A program made the position numbers and the translations under genes. DNA of 64,000 bases, from the NCBI RefSeq assembly GCF_000699445.3, contig NC_067195.1, forward strand, positions 86,376,569 through 86,440,568, written 5' to 3'. Each line of letters begins with the position of its first letter. Position 1 is the stretch's first letter. The DNA is from Schistosoma haematobium. Its lineage: Eukaryota > Platyhelminthes > Trematoda > Strigeidida > Schistosomatidae. This document shows, piece after piece, positions 41,601-56,734 of this stretch. The notes beneath the pieces were generated by a model. It searched no databases. It was not told the origin of the DNA and saw nothing but the letters and a program-made list of their open reading frames with translations.

Positions 41601-42120
41601 GCTAGTTCAATCGAGGTTTCTAACAGTTTGGAGTCGAACGACGATATAGATGACTCTACTTCTAGGTTAACCCAGTTTATATGTGGTGCATTAAAGTCGC
41701 CTACTACAAGGCTTTTACCGTTGTTACACCAGGAATTAAGTTTACTGAGGAGAAAATCATCTGCTACACATTCTGGACTGCGATAAACTACAACTACTTC
41801 AATATCTTGCCTTCGGCATTTCAACTTACATCTCACCAGATCACATGTCCCTGAAACATGTGCTACTGTCTCAGCTGATCTTATGGTTAGAGTACTTTTC
41901 GTGTACACAATAACCCCGCCTCCCCTTCTGTTTAATCTATCAGCCCTACTGGTTATGAAACCAGTCAATTGGATTTCACTATCTAATACTTCTGACGTTA
42001 ACCAAGTTTCCGAGACAGCGATAACGTCCGGTTTTTCTTTATCCACCACTGACTTCAGCTCCGCCATTTTATTTAGTAGGCTGCGAGCATTTGTGTAGCA
42101 CACTTTTAAGTCTGTGGAGA
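38610..42120 (-). pseudogene. CR1-1 ORF2 (endonuclease-RT), broken
   Basis: The endonuclease begins VCYTNARSLLNKMAELKSVV, with ETWL, VVVYRSPECVADD, VVGDFNAPHINW and the GRSDH box; the RTE-B insertion falls exactly after RSDH. Beyond it the frame resumes [12 protein letters not shown], meets an in-frame TAG near 40687, then a 687-codon open frame follows: STGPDELHAKILRHIA, YRPVSLTSVVIKILERI, VYIDFSKAFDKVPTNR, LSGVPQGSVLGPLLFIMYVN, and catalytic LLYADDVKIW (about residue 420 of that frame). The C-terminus has RGLSYKERLEKLNLFTLSYR and SGHLRGHSRRVEKPRTNK. The RT half is intact; the protein is dead because of the stop and the insertion. Confidence 0.85.
40767..41467 (+). mobile_element. RTE-B, 5'-truncated, nested in CR1-1, with TSD
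   Basis: Flanked by the exact 12-bp repeat ATGGTCACTTCT (40755-40766, 41468-41479). Ends in (TAAG)n. It encodes the last ~220 codons of RTE-B ([18 protein letters not shown] to the stop at 41453) and is nearly identical to 11117-11830 and 50030-50710, so it is recent. Confidence 0.92.
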
Positions 42121-42689
42121 GCTTTCCCTTGCCACCCAGAGTGGCTTGGGGATCGTTTTGCTCCGAACTTTTGCAATCTGAAAACCCTTAAGAACGAGGT
42201 TTCTTTCACCGTTTCGGCGACGCTCGTTTATTTCCGCTTCTGCAGCTCTTCTCTTAATACGATCAGCTAGGCTGAGGTCCTCACGGACATATATTCCGGA
42301 TCCAATCAGTTTACGTGAATTACTTAGAACCAGGTTCCTTTCTTCCACCGTGTTGAATGTAACCTTTAGGAGGCGGTTTTTCTGAGGACTTTCGGAATCC
42401 ACCTTTTTTCCTATTCTATAAAGCTTACAAATACTAACTCCTGAAACTGTATCTGGGAGTAGTTTACTTTATGATGTCTTAATATGATTGAGATCATGTT
42501 CAAATCTTGCCTTTGGTTCAGTATCTGAAGATTCTCTTATCTTATGAAAGTACCAGGTTCCATGAGCTGAAAAAATCACATACCATAGATATTTCGTTTT
42601 TTGTACTCGTCTGTCATGTCCTCTGAGTTGTCTTGACCCGTAAAAAAAGGTTACGTTAGGTCCAAATTTGTTTGGATTGTCAGAATAGC

Positions 42690-43012
42690 GATGCTTCCGC
42701 ATCATGCTCTACTGGTTAAGCTAAACCTATTCCCGTTGTCATATCAAAGAACTAGAGGAGGTTGGATTACAGTTTTCAAATTACTTAGTGATAAATTTAC
42801 ATCTGGCATTACGCTCATTTTTCTTGTTTTCCAAAACAGAATTTACGAGGACACTCCAAAAACGTTCACAAACCCAGAACAACTTATTTGTCAATTGACT
42901 ATTGACTTTCTCATCGAATCATCAACGATTGGAATTCATTACTTCATCACGTGATTGAAGCCTAGTCTTTTGACTCTTTCAAAAGATGATTGGATCAACT
43001 GGAACTGTACGA
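42690..43012 (+). mobile_element. CR1-like LINE 3' fragment, opposite strand
   Basis: The frame LVKLNLFPLSYQRTRGGWIT is the conserved segment near the C-terminus of CR1-type RT proteins (compare KLNLFTLSYRRLRGDLI in CR1-1), ending near SFDSFKR. It is a different family from CR1-1 and is inserted within CR1-2. Confidence 0.6.
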
Positions 43013-43344
43013 TTAGCTGTACTCTGGATGTTTTAGGATATCCGAGTCACCTTTTAAACAGAGGCTGGCATCCCGGACGCAGGTTTGAAGTTCGGATCTT
43101 ATGAAGGTTGTGTATACTGTGGTGAACATGGTGGTATCCAACTTAGTGAATGTTCGTCTTAAAACCCATCGTGTTCTAAACGCTTTAGCTGCAACATCCT
43201 GGCAATGGGTCATGGTCTTAAGATCATGACTCACTATGACACAATGGACCTAGTGAGACTAGACCACGGGAACAGACACTCCTATGCTGTACGTATTTGC
43301 CTATACATCCCCAAAGTACACGTAGACACACTTGGCCGCATTAA

Positions 43345-44195
43345 TAATTATTATTATTTATTCTCAAATAACAGTTTGTTACATGAAGCATGCCAAGTTA
43401 CAGGCAACATCAAATTTTTATAAATGATAAGATTTCCACTGTAGCGAATTACTCAGCTGGGTTGATAATTTATAAGATATGAATGTAGGTGGTTTTAGTC
43501 AGTATAACATTTGGCGCGCTTCATGAAAGTTGCTTTCCGACGTGCAACTGATGGTCAAGAATAGATCCATTGAGGGTGGGAGCTTCTAGAAATCGCAAGC
43601 TTATATCCCTTTGGAATATCTGAGGCTTTAATGATGGTGAAGGACGAAATCCACCGTTCCATATCTGTTTTCAGTAGCGTATCTCAAGGGGGCTGAAAAA
43701 AGTTGCAAGAAAAAGAAAGAGCGAGAAGCAGAGCAAACAGTGTTCATGAAGGAATAGTTAAGATATGACTACTCAGTCTAATTCTCTCTTTTTTCAAAGT
43801 ATTTATTAAGCAAGAGCATTCAAATAGGTTAAAAAAAATGAGTGTAAACAAGGTACGAGTGGATAAACAACTGAAAAATGGAGGTGGTTCAGAAAGAAGC
43901 TGAGAGTATGGGATTATGTGCAGTTATAAAATATAGTGCTAAAACCAGTATTATGATACACAAATGGCCGTCTCTCTTTTTTGGATTTTATACGGTCTTT
44001 AGTAGGCTCCGTTTTTAGCGAATGGTCTAGTTTGCTTGTAATGAGGTATTATGCATAATAAATCAGCATCAATACCATTAGTTCATGACAGTCCACTAGA
44101 TCATAAGGAGTCGTAATTATACGAAATTTGGATTGAAGTTATCTCCACACCAGCCACTTTTAGACAAGCGAATCAAAATATATGAGTCTGCCTGA
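43345..44195 (-). mobile_element. unidentified ~850-bp insertion in CR1-2
   Basis: It separates collinear parts of CR1-2. Its left edge on the plus strand is AATAATTATTATTATTTATT, which on the minus strand would be an (AAT)n-type LINE/SINE tail. No coding similarity could be read. Confidence 0.4.
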
Positions 44196-45259
44196 AATGC
44201 GCTTGCTGTTATTTGTCGCCAGATTTTTACATCATCAGCGTATAGTAGCATTTGGGACCCAACTATGTATGGTAGTTAATTTACATACAGCATAAAAGAT
44301 AAAGGACATAAGACGGCCTCGCGGTACTCCACTAAGTACTGGTTTCCAAGTGGAACACTCAGAATTTATTCTTACTGTCTACGACCCACTAGGAAATCCT
44401 TAAGCCATTTTAAAAGAGGTCCGGCAATACGAAGATTTTCTAACTTCAATAGTAGTCTATTTCTTGGCATCTATTCAAATGACTAACTGGAGTATATGTA
44501 GACAATTTGCACTGATTTTCTATTGCATATAGCCTCTATCCATTTCTTCCTTGCTCTGAGGAGGTTTGTTGTGCAAGATAAACACTTTCTGAAATGATGT
44601 TGTTCACTGTTTAACACGTTTTGGTTTCCACGAATATTAATATGATCTTGTTGACTATTCTTTCCAACGTTTTACCAATGACACTGGTGAGGCTGGCAGG
44701 TCTGTAGTTCAATGGAAGTTGTTTTGGTCTTGTTTTATGTATTGGAGTGACAATTGCATCCTCATAGTCTGTAGGTATTCACCTTGACCAAGTGACATAT
44801 TGAATATCGTAGTCAATGCGGCTGCAACATATTGTACACTTTGTCTCGAGCTTTTGGAATGTACTTCATCCGGTCCTATTTACTTTGCGTGGCTTAGGTG
44901 TTAAGGGTCTTAAGTACATCTTCTCGATAAAAGTACATGGTGAGCAGACAGTTTGTTGACTTCGTATTTGGTTCTAGTTCTTCGCCTCTGCTTTTTGCTG
45001 ATGATCCTCTATCATTTGGGATGCACGCCCTTCCGTAAACAGTTTAAGAACTTCGTAGTGCATCCTTGTCTTATAATATATGTACGAGAAGAGTTTCTTA
45101 AGCGGCCTGATTATAGGTTGTACCAACGGCTTTTCATATTTTCGTTAGACTGCCCGGGTTTTGCTTATACGCTGGTTTCAGACCGATCTGTAGAGTTCCA
45201 TTATATACGCTATGCCAAAGCTCATGGAGACTTTTAGGGGATACACAGACGTTCCCAGG

Positions 45260-47200
45260 ATAATACAAGAATACAAATCACCCCAGTTTGAACCATTTAT
45301 ACTGTAATGACATTGAAGAATAAAATATCAAAAACTGTGACTGAATCACTAAATGACAAACGAAAAAGCAAAAATAGCATAAAGATATCACAAGTACCTG
45401 GAGTTTGACAACACCTTATCCAGTCAAACCTTCAATAATCAAAACGTGCCAACCCATTGAAATCGGGTATCGGAAGTGAAGGGGTTTGAAGATATATTTC
45501 ACAGACTATCAATATATTGGGAAGTGGTCGATCTAAGTTGGCTAGCGATTGTACGATAAGTTGAGCGCAGCTCATCCACTTGTGATGTGGTGCGGGCGCA
45601 GGGCTGAGCAGCATCAGCTAGGTTAGTACATTAGGACTAATGCGGTCAGAGTCAAATGTCGAAGACTTACAGAGCTACTGAAGTTCGAGATTTATTTACC
45701 GCTACAAGAGTCACACAGGGTTCAAATTTACTTCAAATTTATGAATCTTTGATCATATTAACGTCCGGTAAAACGTTGGATACACGTCTTTTAAAACTAG
45801 GGAATTCGAAACACAGTTGTTATGCTAGGGCTGATTCTCATCATGAAGATTATATTATATGAGTTACAAAAATGACGTATAAAAATGAAGTACTTGTGTA
45901 TATGGACATCATTAAACAATCAGTTTCAAATACATTAGGGAGATAAATTGATAGTGTTGCTGTCAATCAAAAAACATCATTGCAGGTTTTTAGTATTTAC
46001 CAGAGGTGCTATTTTTAGAAACAGAAATTAAGACAACGGTAATTATAATGGTATCCACTGATGTTCATTGTCAAATAAACCGACATTTACCTAGGTTATT
46101 AAAATTAAACAAACAGGTTGATGTATTAAAAAACCTCATATTCCAATTCAGATTAATAAAAGTTTTGTTTTAATCCAGAATTAAAGAAAATATACATCTA
46201 GAGATATTCAAATAACCTTAGTCCAAAAGATAAAAGAATTGTTGATCAATCAACTATATACGTAGAAAGATTTTTACAAATTGTGACACACATTCCTTCA
46301 GGACTACACGAAAGCTCCTAAAAAAAGACCTAACATAGACTCTAAGTTTATGACACCAGATTGATCTTTGTACATTTAAAGCCTACTATTCTACAACCCA
46401 TATGATTTATCCACACTATTTGTTGACATTTCGTTTATGCTACGGTACGATTACATTTTATGTATCAATGACAAATTGAAGGTTATCAAATCTATTATAA
46501 AGTACATAAAATCAATAATTTTTTCCTTGAAATCGCAGCATGCAAAGGTATTCTAAACAAATTTCACATCCTAAATAATTAACAACTTAAACCTAAATCT
46601 TTAGCTTAAAACAAGTATCAAAGAAAAGCATGCGCTTATTTCATCGTTGTTATATGCATGTTTGTATTGGTCTGATTGCGCTAATGAACTGAGTATATTT
46701 TATGTACTGATTATCGAAATAGCTAATTGCCATCTATTTCAAATAAAAATTATCTTACACATAATCGCCGGACCAGGGTCAGTCTGATTACATTCAAAAT
46801 AAAGGGTAAGATACTCGGGGCAAATTGGATAGAGAGGATTTTCCATCACGTGAAGTACGGAAATACTAAAAGGAAACCAAGGATGAAATTCGAGAACTTA
46901 GACAGAGACAAGAGATTCAAATTTGTGATTTTACTAACAGAATGGAAAAAAAATACAACATACTCCGCAAAATTAACACTTTTATAGAAAATTCGCAAGC
47001 ATGAGAAATTACAGCGCTGTAAGTATCGAATATAACACGGCCGCATGCAAATGTAAGATTAATACCGTTCCAAAGCCCACGAAAAGGAGGAGGGTCGCGC
47101 ATAAGGTAAGCAACCCATCCAATACAAAACAATCTTGCTAAAAACGTTAATCAGAGTAAACAGTTCAAACTATTTGAACTCTGCCCTGCATGTTAAATGA
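45260..47200. other. no recognisable gene or element
   Basis: AT-rich, with scattered ORFs under 90 codons (for example 45656-45862 and 46727-46987). Their sequences match nothing I know, and no consistent splice sites join them. Confidence 0.4.
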
Positions 47201-47224
47201 TGTTCATTCAGAACAACCTTGACA

Positions 47225-47480
47225 CCTCATGATGAACACCTAGAATCTTCGGAAGTCACAAGATACATGGAACGTCCGGAAAATGTGGAAGGCTGGGAAG
47301 ACCAGCCAAATAACAACAGAAATGAGGAGATACAAGTTGGCAATACTCGAAACCAGCGAAACCCATCGGCCACAAGCTGGACAGCAAAGGCCAGATAGCA
47401 ATGACGAGTGCACAGATAAGTTCTGCGAGAGGCTGCAATCGATCATAGCGAAGTGCTCATGAAAGGACCTGACAATCTTG
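47225..47480 (+). mobile_element. RTE-B endonuclease N-terminal fragment
   Basis: ACATGGAACGTCCGGAAAATG translates TWNVRKMW, followed by TSQITTEMRRYKLAILE and ETHRPQAGQQ, the start of the RTE-B APE endonuclease. An internal deletion joins it to CERLQSII and the DLTILMG box. Degenerate, no tail. The stretch 47480-47954 after it shows nothing recognisable apart from a short GT repeat near 47910. Confidence 0.75.
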
Positions 47481-47966
47481 ATGGGATATAATAATAATTA
47501 ATAATTTATATATTCTGAAAATAATGATAACAGAATTCACGTTAGTTTACAGGCATGATCAATTCGATGTACAGAACAAACATGTGACGGAAGAAAGTTT
47601 TAAGTATACTAGTTCAGTAATTGTTTAGGTAGTACATTAATGACATATATTGCAACGGTCCCATGCGTCAGCCGGGAATTTTTTAATATTTTTTAAATGA
47701 ACAGCCTGTTCATTTATGGACGGAGTAATTAGGGTCATTTCGTGTGCCAGATTGAATTAATGATAATTATCTACAACTAGAGAATTTAAAACGAAAACAG
47801 AGAGCACGGAACAACAAAGCAGTAATTACCAAAATATATCAATCAGATCTACCTAAATGCGTGTGTCGTGTGACCCGGTGAGCAAGCACACTGTGAAACC
47901 AAGAGTGTGTGTGTGTTAAAAATCCATATATATTTTTGAGTTTCAGTCAAGTGTGGATAAATTATT

Positions 47967-50710
<2,744 letters not shown>

Positions 50711-50869
50711 GGATAAATTATTGATTATCTGTATGTTACAACCAATAGGAGAATTGATTAAGGCTGATGTGTAGATACGCGCTCAATAATACACACACAG
50801 AAATTAACATAGTGAATTAAGTGGCTGAATTACAATGAGTAGACAAATAATACAATAGTTGAGTGGACT

Positions 50870-51665
50870 TACTACAGATCCAGCAGCTGATGGATCGTGA
50901 TTTTTTATGATCTCAACACCTTTATTCTCGTTCAAGGTACGTTTTCGCGTAAGTTTTTGATTGGTTGTCTTGACTGAGACTATACGAACGTTTCTAAACT
51001 TCGTAAGCTCGCATATTAGCCGCTCGGATTCTTTTAACTATTCAGCAAATATATGAGAATCGAATCTGAACATGACCGGGCACGAGTGTTTCTGGTGCTC
51101 TTTATTAGGTCGAATACATTGGCATGGACTGTCTTGAAGGTTAGATGCTTTTAATATCGAATTCCTTACAGTTTTAATGGGGATTTCGTCAGGTATATTG
51201 TGAGCAATTACCTCATTACGAGAGACTATTCACTCGGTAACTTCACAAGCGATAAAATCGATAACAGATTCTGCTTCTATAATGTCATCAAGTTCCGCAC
51301 GAACGTTATCTTTTGACAAAAGCAGTATAAGGGGTGATAGTGTCTTTATTTCTTGTTTCTGATCATCATGCTTTGATGACGAGCTAGCAAGTGACTCAAC
51401 ATTAGAACGCATGACGTTTAGTAGCTTAAATATTGTGTTTAATTCACTTCTAATATTATCGATACTTTTAGATCTTGAGGTGAGACTCATTATTAAATTA
51501 GAGACAGAGTCATACAGCAGCAGGTGTGGTGTAAGACTACTCCCAACATTATCAGATTCAAGAGGAGTAGCAGAGCATGGGGTATGGGTAATAACAGAAT
51601 TGTTATTATCTGAAGAATTAGGGCCTTTCCAGGCTCGTTTTGTTGACAGTCGACCCATATCGCTT
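50870..51665 (-). pseudogene. CR1-type ORF1 fragment
   Basis: The minus-strand frame 51658-51230 (MGRLSTKRAWKGPNSS..., Ser-rich, with a short coiled segment DNIRSELNTIFKLLNVM) ends at a TGA/TAG. The same frame then continues SRNEVIAHNIPDEIPIKTVR, SILKASNLQDSPCQCIR, HSCPVMFRFDSHIFAE and RLICELTKFRNVRIVS, which resembles the RNA-binding-like ORF1 of schistosome CR1 LINEs. It would precede the ORF1 piece kept in CR1-1. No ORF2 follows. Confidence 0.55.
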
Positions 51666-51729
51666 TAAGTACAAATTCTAGAGTTATCCATGGAGTATAA
51701 ACTAGGATTCAACGATATTCAAACCATAT

Positions 51730-52904
51730 ATATTAGATACCATGTTATCTTAACGCAAACTTCAAACGTACCGCTTGTAAATGCCCAAGTTGGAATGGAC
51801 AACAGTGGATATGAATACATCATGGGACGACATGGACTGGAAGAAAGGAGTGAAAACGGTGAGAGATTTCCAAATCTATGTGCATTGAACAAATTAATTG
51901 AATGCAGAACAATATTTCCACAAAAAAATATACAAAAAGCTATATGAGTCTCCCCGAACTACATCACAATTTATGTGCACCATTGAAAGTTCACAAGGTC
52001 AATGAAAGACGTGACGATCAGTAGATGAGCTGAAAGAGCCTCAGATCACTTTCTGGTTGTTGCCAATATGATAATGAAGGTGAAGAAACGGTCGTCAACT
52101 GGGGAAAGGGCATTGAAAATGTTCAAAACAGCCTTTCTTCGAGATACTAACAAACTAAAACAATTCAAGGTAACTCTCAACAACACGTCCCATGCTTTAC
52201 AAGATATACTAAAAGACGTAACTACCATAAAAGACAATTAGAAAGGAATCAAAGAGGCAATAACGTCATTGTGTCTGGAGGTTTTGGACTGTAGCATGGT
52301 GTCGAGTCGCGGTTGACTATGAACACCACTACAAGAAGACTACGTGTCGGCTAACCGATAAAATCCCCCGTAAGCCAAATATCAGAAGGCAGATGATGGC
52401 TGCAGTCAAGATGTATTTGTTGGCGATCTCGTGGTATCAAAAGGATACCGAGATCGTGCCAAAGGAGTACAAGCGTGGTTACCGAGCGTAACCGAACCCG
52501 TGCAAGGTCACCATCAATGGAGTAGTAATAATATGGCTGTCTTTAGCACAGTTAAACAAATGAGCACAGTAAAACAATCAATGGTACAAATGATTGTAAT
52601 AATAATTGTTTGCATTAAATCAGCCGCGTTCTCTTGGTAAAAGTAGGTAACTTCAGCACCACAAAATCTATCATCATAAGGAGTGGATGCCTCTCAAAGC
52701 CCTGGACAAGATTCAAGAAAAGAAAATCAAAAAACAGCAAATAACAACAGTCGAACAAGAAAAGAAAAGTTCAAGGCACAAACAGAATTCATAGAAGAAA
52801 ACAAGCAGGTTAGTAGAGCATTAGAGCAGACAAGCAGAAATACATTGAAGAAATAGTCGTTACTAATGGATGAGAATTCAAGTAGGCGAGAACTCCGGGA
52901 GTAT
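51730..52904 (+). mobile_element. decayed RTE-B internal remnant hosting an LTR
   Basis: GGACGACATGGACTGGAAGA (endonuclease), CCTCAGATCACTTTCTGGTTG (SDH box), then 52130-52280 and 52656-52904 (CATCATAAGGAGTGGATGCC, AGCAGACAAGCAGAAATAC) follow RTE-B in order, with many stops. It is interrupted by the LTR at 52290 and cut at 52905 by a second LTR. Confidence 0.7.
52290..52655 (+). mobile_element. solo LTR, copy 1 of a TGTAGC family
   Basis: Begins TGTAGCATGGTGTCGAGTCG and aligns end to end with 52905-53313, including the TGGCGATCTCGTGG...GATCGTGCC hairpin. The 3' end has drifted (GGTAACTTCA). It separates collinear RTE-B sequence; flanking GGAC/GCAC may be an eroded 4-bp TSD. Confidence 0.6.
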
Positions 52905-53313
52905 TGTAGCGTGGCGTCGAGTTGAGGTTAACTATGAACACCGCTACCAAGAAACACGTGCCAGATAAATCAGAAGGCGAAGGTTGGACGTAACCAAAGC
53001 AACCCATAAAATCTCCGAGATGCCAAATACCAGAAGGCAATTAATGGACCAAGTCGAGATATTTATTTGCTGGCGATCTCGTGGCATCGAAATGATACTG
53101 AGATCGTGCCAGGATACAACCTTGGTTACAGAAGGTAACCGAATTCGCGCGAAGTTACAATTGAAGTGTAAGTACAAGAATGGAAGCACAAAATAGCTGT
53201 CATTAGCACAGTCAAACAAAAGCACATTAAAACAGTCACTGGTACACTTGGTTATAATAATAAGCGTTTTTATTAAACCAGTCGTGTTCTCGTGATAAAT
53301 GTGAGTCACTACA
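52905..53313 (+). mobile_element. solo LTR, copy 2 of the TGTAGC family, with 4-bp TSD
   Basis: 409 bp, termini TGTAGC...CACTACA (TGTAG/CTACA complementary), flanked by GTAT on each side (52901-52904, 53314-53317). An internal hairpin is formed by GGCGATCTCGTGGCATC and its near complement. No internal domain. Orientation is assigned from an ATTAAA near the end and is tentative. Confidence 0.68.
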
Positions 53314-53344
53314 GTATAATCGAAGGTTTCGAACATTGTGATCG

Positions 53345-54890
53345 ATTCTTCTTTAAAACGTACGTGTCAATTTTGAATCGTAATATATAATATTATGGAG
53401 AATTTATCTAACTGCTGATAACTGATTAATAATTGATAATAGTGATAGTAATAAGAATAATTGTTATAGTTACTATTGTAGATCACCAAAGTAGGTGATG
53501 AGTTTCGATGTTTGGGTGTCTACTCGAGTTGACGTGACCAACCATATTACGTCGAAGTCAAACCCCACACTTAATACATGATTTGGATTAGCCTTTCGTC
53601 GTATTCAGATACTGTGGCTACTTTGGTGACAGTGTAAAACGAACTTAATGATATTACAGGAACGTATTAGCAAGAATAGGTATAAGAAACAGAACACAAT
53701 CACTGTCCCATGAGCCAGTCCATGGTATGCAATGAACTGATGCGTGTTGGCTATGCTAGACCTTGAAGAGGATCTGTAAAATGTTCAACATTCAATTACC
53801 CGATTGTTGAATGATTTGACAAAAGTCCAACAACATTTAACTGTCTCCACACTACTACTATTATTTTTGATAGTAGTAGTAGTAGTAGTCAAGTCTTTAT
53901 AATTCGTATAATCTACACTATTTACTTGTGCTTGTACAACTTTGAAAATCCTGAAAAGAATGAAACTAAATGATCAAGTTGTAATTAAGATAACTAATGA
54001 ACACTGGATGCCAAAATGTATCAGTATAGTGTGATGTGATGAGTGAATTGTTTTGATAGAAATCTGATCGGTTTTTGATAAATTTAAACAAACATAAAAA
54101 CAAGCTGATTTGTAGATGGAAGGTGTAAATTGATTCTGCAAATTTTGTTCTTGTTTTGAGTCGTTTTAAAAAGGAGATAAACAAGTTGTTTTTCTATTTT
54201 GAAAATAACAAGAAACGTCACATCAAACTGATGAAATGAAAGAAGAAAACAGAACAAGAGCCAATGTGTGCGTGTGTGTGTTTGTTTTAAAGAAAACAAA
54301 GTAAACAACCAAAAAGCTGCTTGTTACTAAGTAAGCAAAACTATCAAGTGGATGTTACTTAATGAAAGTAAAAAAGACTGGATATCACATTGTATTGTTG
54401 AGGAAACTGGTAAAACATGATATTCACTCTACTGAATAACATTAGGATGATGTGGAATTTTTCACGTACATGGTTAGCAGCAGCAGCATCGTTGATGAAC
54501 AAGGAGGATCGGATACAGGTGTAAAGTCGAGGACTGTCAGAGAAAGGCCACATTCCTACAATTGAAGAACATATAATATAGAACTCAAAACAGTCATTTA
54601 AAATCCAATACCAAAGTGAGAATCTTCAATAGGAACATCAAGACAGTTGTATTGTAGGGTGCTGAATTGTGGAGAACTACTACAACCATCATCAAGAAGA
54701 TACAAGTAATTATAAACAATTGTCTACGTAAGATACTGAATGTCCGTTGGTTGAATGCCATCAGAACCAGCCTTTTGTGTGAGAGACCAAACCAGCTTGA
54801 AGTTGAAGAGGAAATCAGGGAAAGATGTTGAGAGTGGATAGGATATACATTACGTAAATCACCAAACAGCATCATAAGCCAGGCCTCACC
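53345..54890 (-). repeat. 1.5-kb near-identical inverted duplication, copy 2
   Basis: Reverse complement of 20045-21590. Identity begins at ACGTACGTGTCAATTTTGAA near 53358 and ends inside the RTE-B remnant near 54890; beyond that point the two copies have clearly different RTE-B sequence. Confidence 0.8.
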
Positions 54891-55080
54891 TTAGAATCGC
54901 GAAGGGAAGCGTAAAAGAGGAAGGTTGAAGAATACTTTTCTTCGAAAAATGGAAGCAGGTATGAAAAGGATGAATAAAAACTGGAAATTTCTGGAAAGGA
55001 TTACCCAGGACAGAGCTAGATGAATAATACTGGGTGGTGGCCCATGCTTCCCCATGAGGAGTAACAGGCATCAGTAAGTA
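54460..55080 (+). mobile_element. decayed RTE-B 3' end
   Basis: AGGAGGATCGGATACAGGTG, AGAGGAAATCAGGGAAAG and GAAGGGAAGCGTAAAAGAGG, to AACAGGCATCAGTAAGTAA, follow the RTE-B C-terminal region and TAAG tail with indels and stops. Sequence from 55085 to 55700 shows nothing recognisable. Confidence 0.72.
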
Positions 55081-55704
55081 ATAATAACGTTACGCGGAAA
55101 GTAAGGCCTAAATTTCTTATCTTGAGTATATTTTAAAAGGTCTTCAATCAGGAGCAGAAGAACGTTGTGGCACTCCACAGTTTAACATCATTTGAGCATG
55201 ATATATCACATTGATACATTGTAATTTTTAACTCAATTAATAAGCGTTCATACTTCCGTCTTTCGAATTTTGTTAAACTTATTTTTATTAGGTGTGTGGA
55301 AATCTGAATTATCTCCTCAATAGGAATTATTGTTATCCATTTGATCTTTTGCTAATGACAGGGTTCCTGGGTTCTCTTCTGGGTAGGTCATAAATCTACA
55401 GTATTTTTTCTTAGCCTCTCCAGTTTATTAACATTTTTGCTATACTGTACCGATATATATGTATTCACTATAATCTTTCACCTTATTGACCTATGTAAGT
55501 ATCTTTATTCCATTTTGTAATTTGGATTTGAGAACATTATAGGTTGTTAGTAGTTGATTAGAATATGGAGAAATAAAATGGATTTAAGTTGCTTTAGTGA
55601 ACCGAATCTCTGTTCTTGCCTTCTACAGGTTAATGAATGGAATTATATTCATAAAAACATACCATGACTTCTTGAAGTTCTACTGTTAAGCCTTGATAGG
55701 CGGA

Positions 55705-55902
55705 GTTCAATCATTTTGATGGAGTTTTGGTCTCTGAGTTGGATGGTTTGGTCATGGAGCTCTCATCGTTCTTCTGAAGAAAGTCACCAGTAGAAACTTC
55801 AGGTAGAAGTGATTTGTTCGAATTTCTCCACATATGGCTCATAGCTTGTATTGTAGACCTCGATATTGATTGTTTCAGAGGACAAAACTCCATAAAAATC
55901 AT
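55705..55902 (-). mobile_element. Penelope-like element 3' fragment
   Basis: Plus-strand GAGTTTTGGTCTCTGAGTTG, ATGGTTTGGTCATGGAGCTC and TTCAGGTAGAAGTGATTTGT match the 3' end of the element at 61100-61260. Only the terminal coding and 3' region is present. Confidence 0.55.
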
Positions 55903-56119
55903 CCACTTGAGCTACAAATCTTCTCCACCATCTCAAAATCATATGTGTTAAATCATGTTGATAAAAAGATAAATATTATATCTTACCATTGATAATGATC
56001 GAGTGATATTATGAATAAACTGAAGATCAAAATATGAATCAGTGGGTATCAAATTAGCTAAGGGACCGGAATCATAATTGAACTTTGTTTATGAGCCATA
56101 TACAGGAATCAAACAACTT

Positions 56120-56375
56120 CTTGTTCTTGATTGAGATCATGAACCGACTGATGTTAAATCACCATTGAAAATCTGGAAACACTGGACGACGGTTTTGTCC
56201 TATTGTGAAACTCTTCAGCCGTGCGCATCAACGATCCCACTCTCGAGATTCAAACCCATGGCTCTCGGTCTCTCGTGCGAACGCTTAACCTCTACATCAC
56301 TGAGCCGGTTGGCATCCAACGGTGTTAATGTCTAACCGCAACCAATCCGCAAAATTGCGTGCCAATCTTCCAATG
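56120..56375 (-). mobile_element. hammerhead SINE, full-length
   Basis: Minus strand: CTCAGTGATGTAGAGGTTAA (A-box side), GGGTTTGAATCTC (B-box side), then CGGCTGAAGAG, and the tail. The core has AAAAC in place of GAAAC, so it is probably inactive. Confidence 0.68.
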
Positions 56376-56734
56376 TATTGAGGTAGATACCTAACTATAT
56401 ATTCATTTATCTCTTCAATAAACAAGTTTTTTTGTAAAGAAATAACCGATTATCAACTTTCAAAAGAAATCAGAAGGGGTTTTTGTGAATATTATAGTAA
56501 ATTCAATAGTTGAGATCATGAGTCAATTGAAACTTGGAAATACTGAATTTAAGAATTTAACTATTAAATGACCAATATCTCCACAAAAATCCATTCTCAT
56601 TTTAATCATCATATGTTCACTAGTGAATGGTTTCAATAAGTATTTCCTGGAATTCTAGAGCGAAACCGTATCAAATGTGTGACAGTTACTCACTGAAGAT
56701 AATAATAATATATGATGAAGAAATTTTGTGGATG

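Larger units (their letters stand above)
38557..42465 (-). mobile_element. CR1-type LINE (CR1-1), near full-length, interrupted by RTE-B
   Basis: It reads on the minus strand from an ORF1 C-terminal piece (42465-42120; GSGIYVREDLSLADRIKRR) into ORF2 with endonuclease and RT, ending in TCTGAA repeats. A 701-bp RTE-B copy (40767-41467) splits the endonuclease. The 3' end lies 62 bases upstream of the FARSB start codon in the same orientation. Confidence 0.85.
42480..45260 (-). mobile_element. second CR1-type LINE (CR1-2), decayed and interrupted
   Basis: Minus-strand segments follow CR1-1 in order: C-terminus 42540-42660 (plus-strand CGTCTGTCATGTCCTCTGAG), 43013-43345 (DLKTMTHCQDVAAKAF, RTFTKLDTTMFTTVYTTF, LKGDSDIL), and RT 44195-45240 (plus-strand TACTCCACTAAGTACTGGTT, CACTAGGAAATCCTTAAGCC). 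Many stops and indels mark it as old. Foreign sequence interrupts it at 42690-43012 and 43345-44195. Confidence 0.75.

Noticed and set aside
46727..46987. 86-codon + ORF (KGKILGANWIERIFHH...)
   Set aside because: Lys/Arg-rich and not clearly repeat-derived, but no supporting splice sites, start context or homology that I can read.
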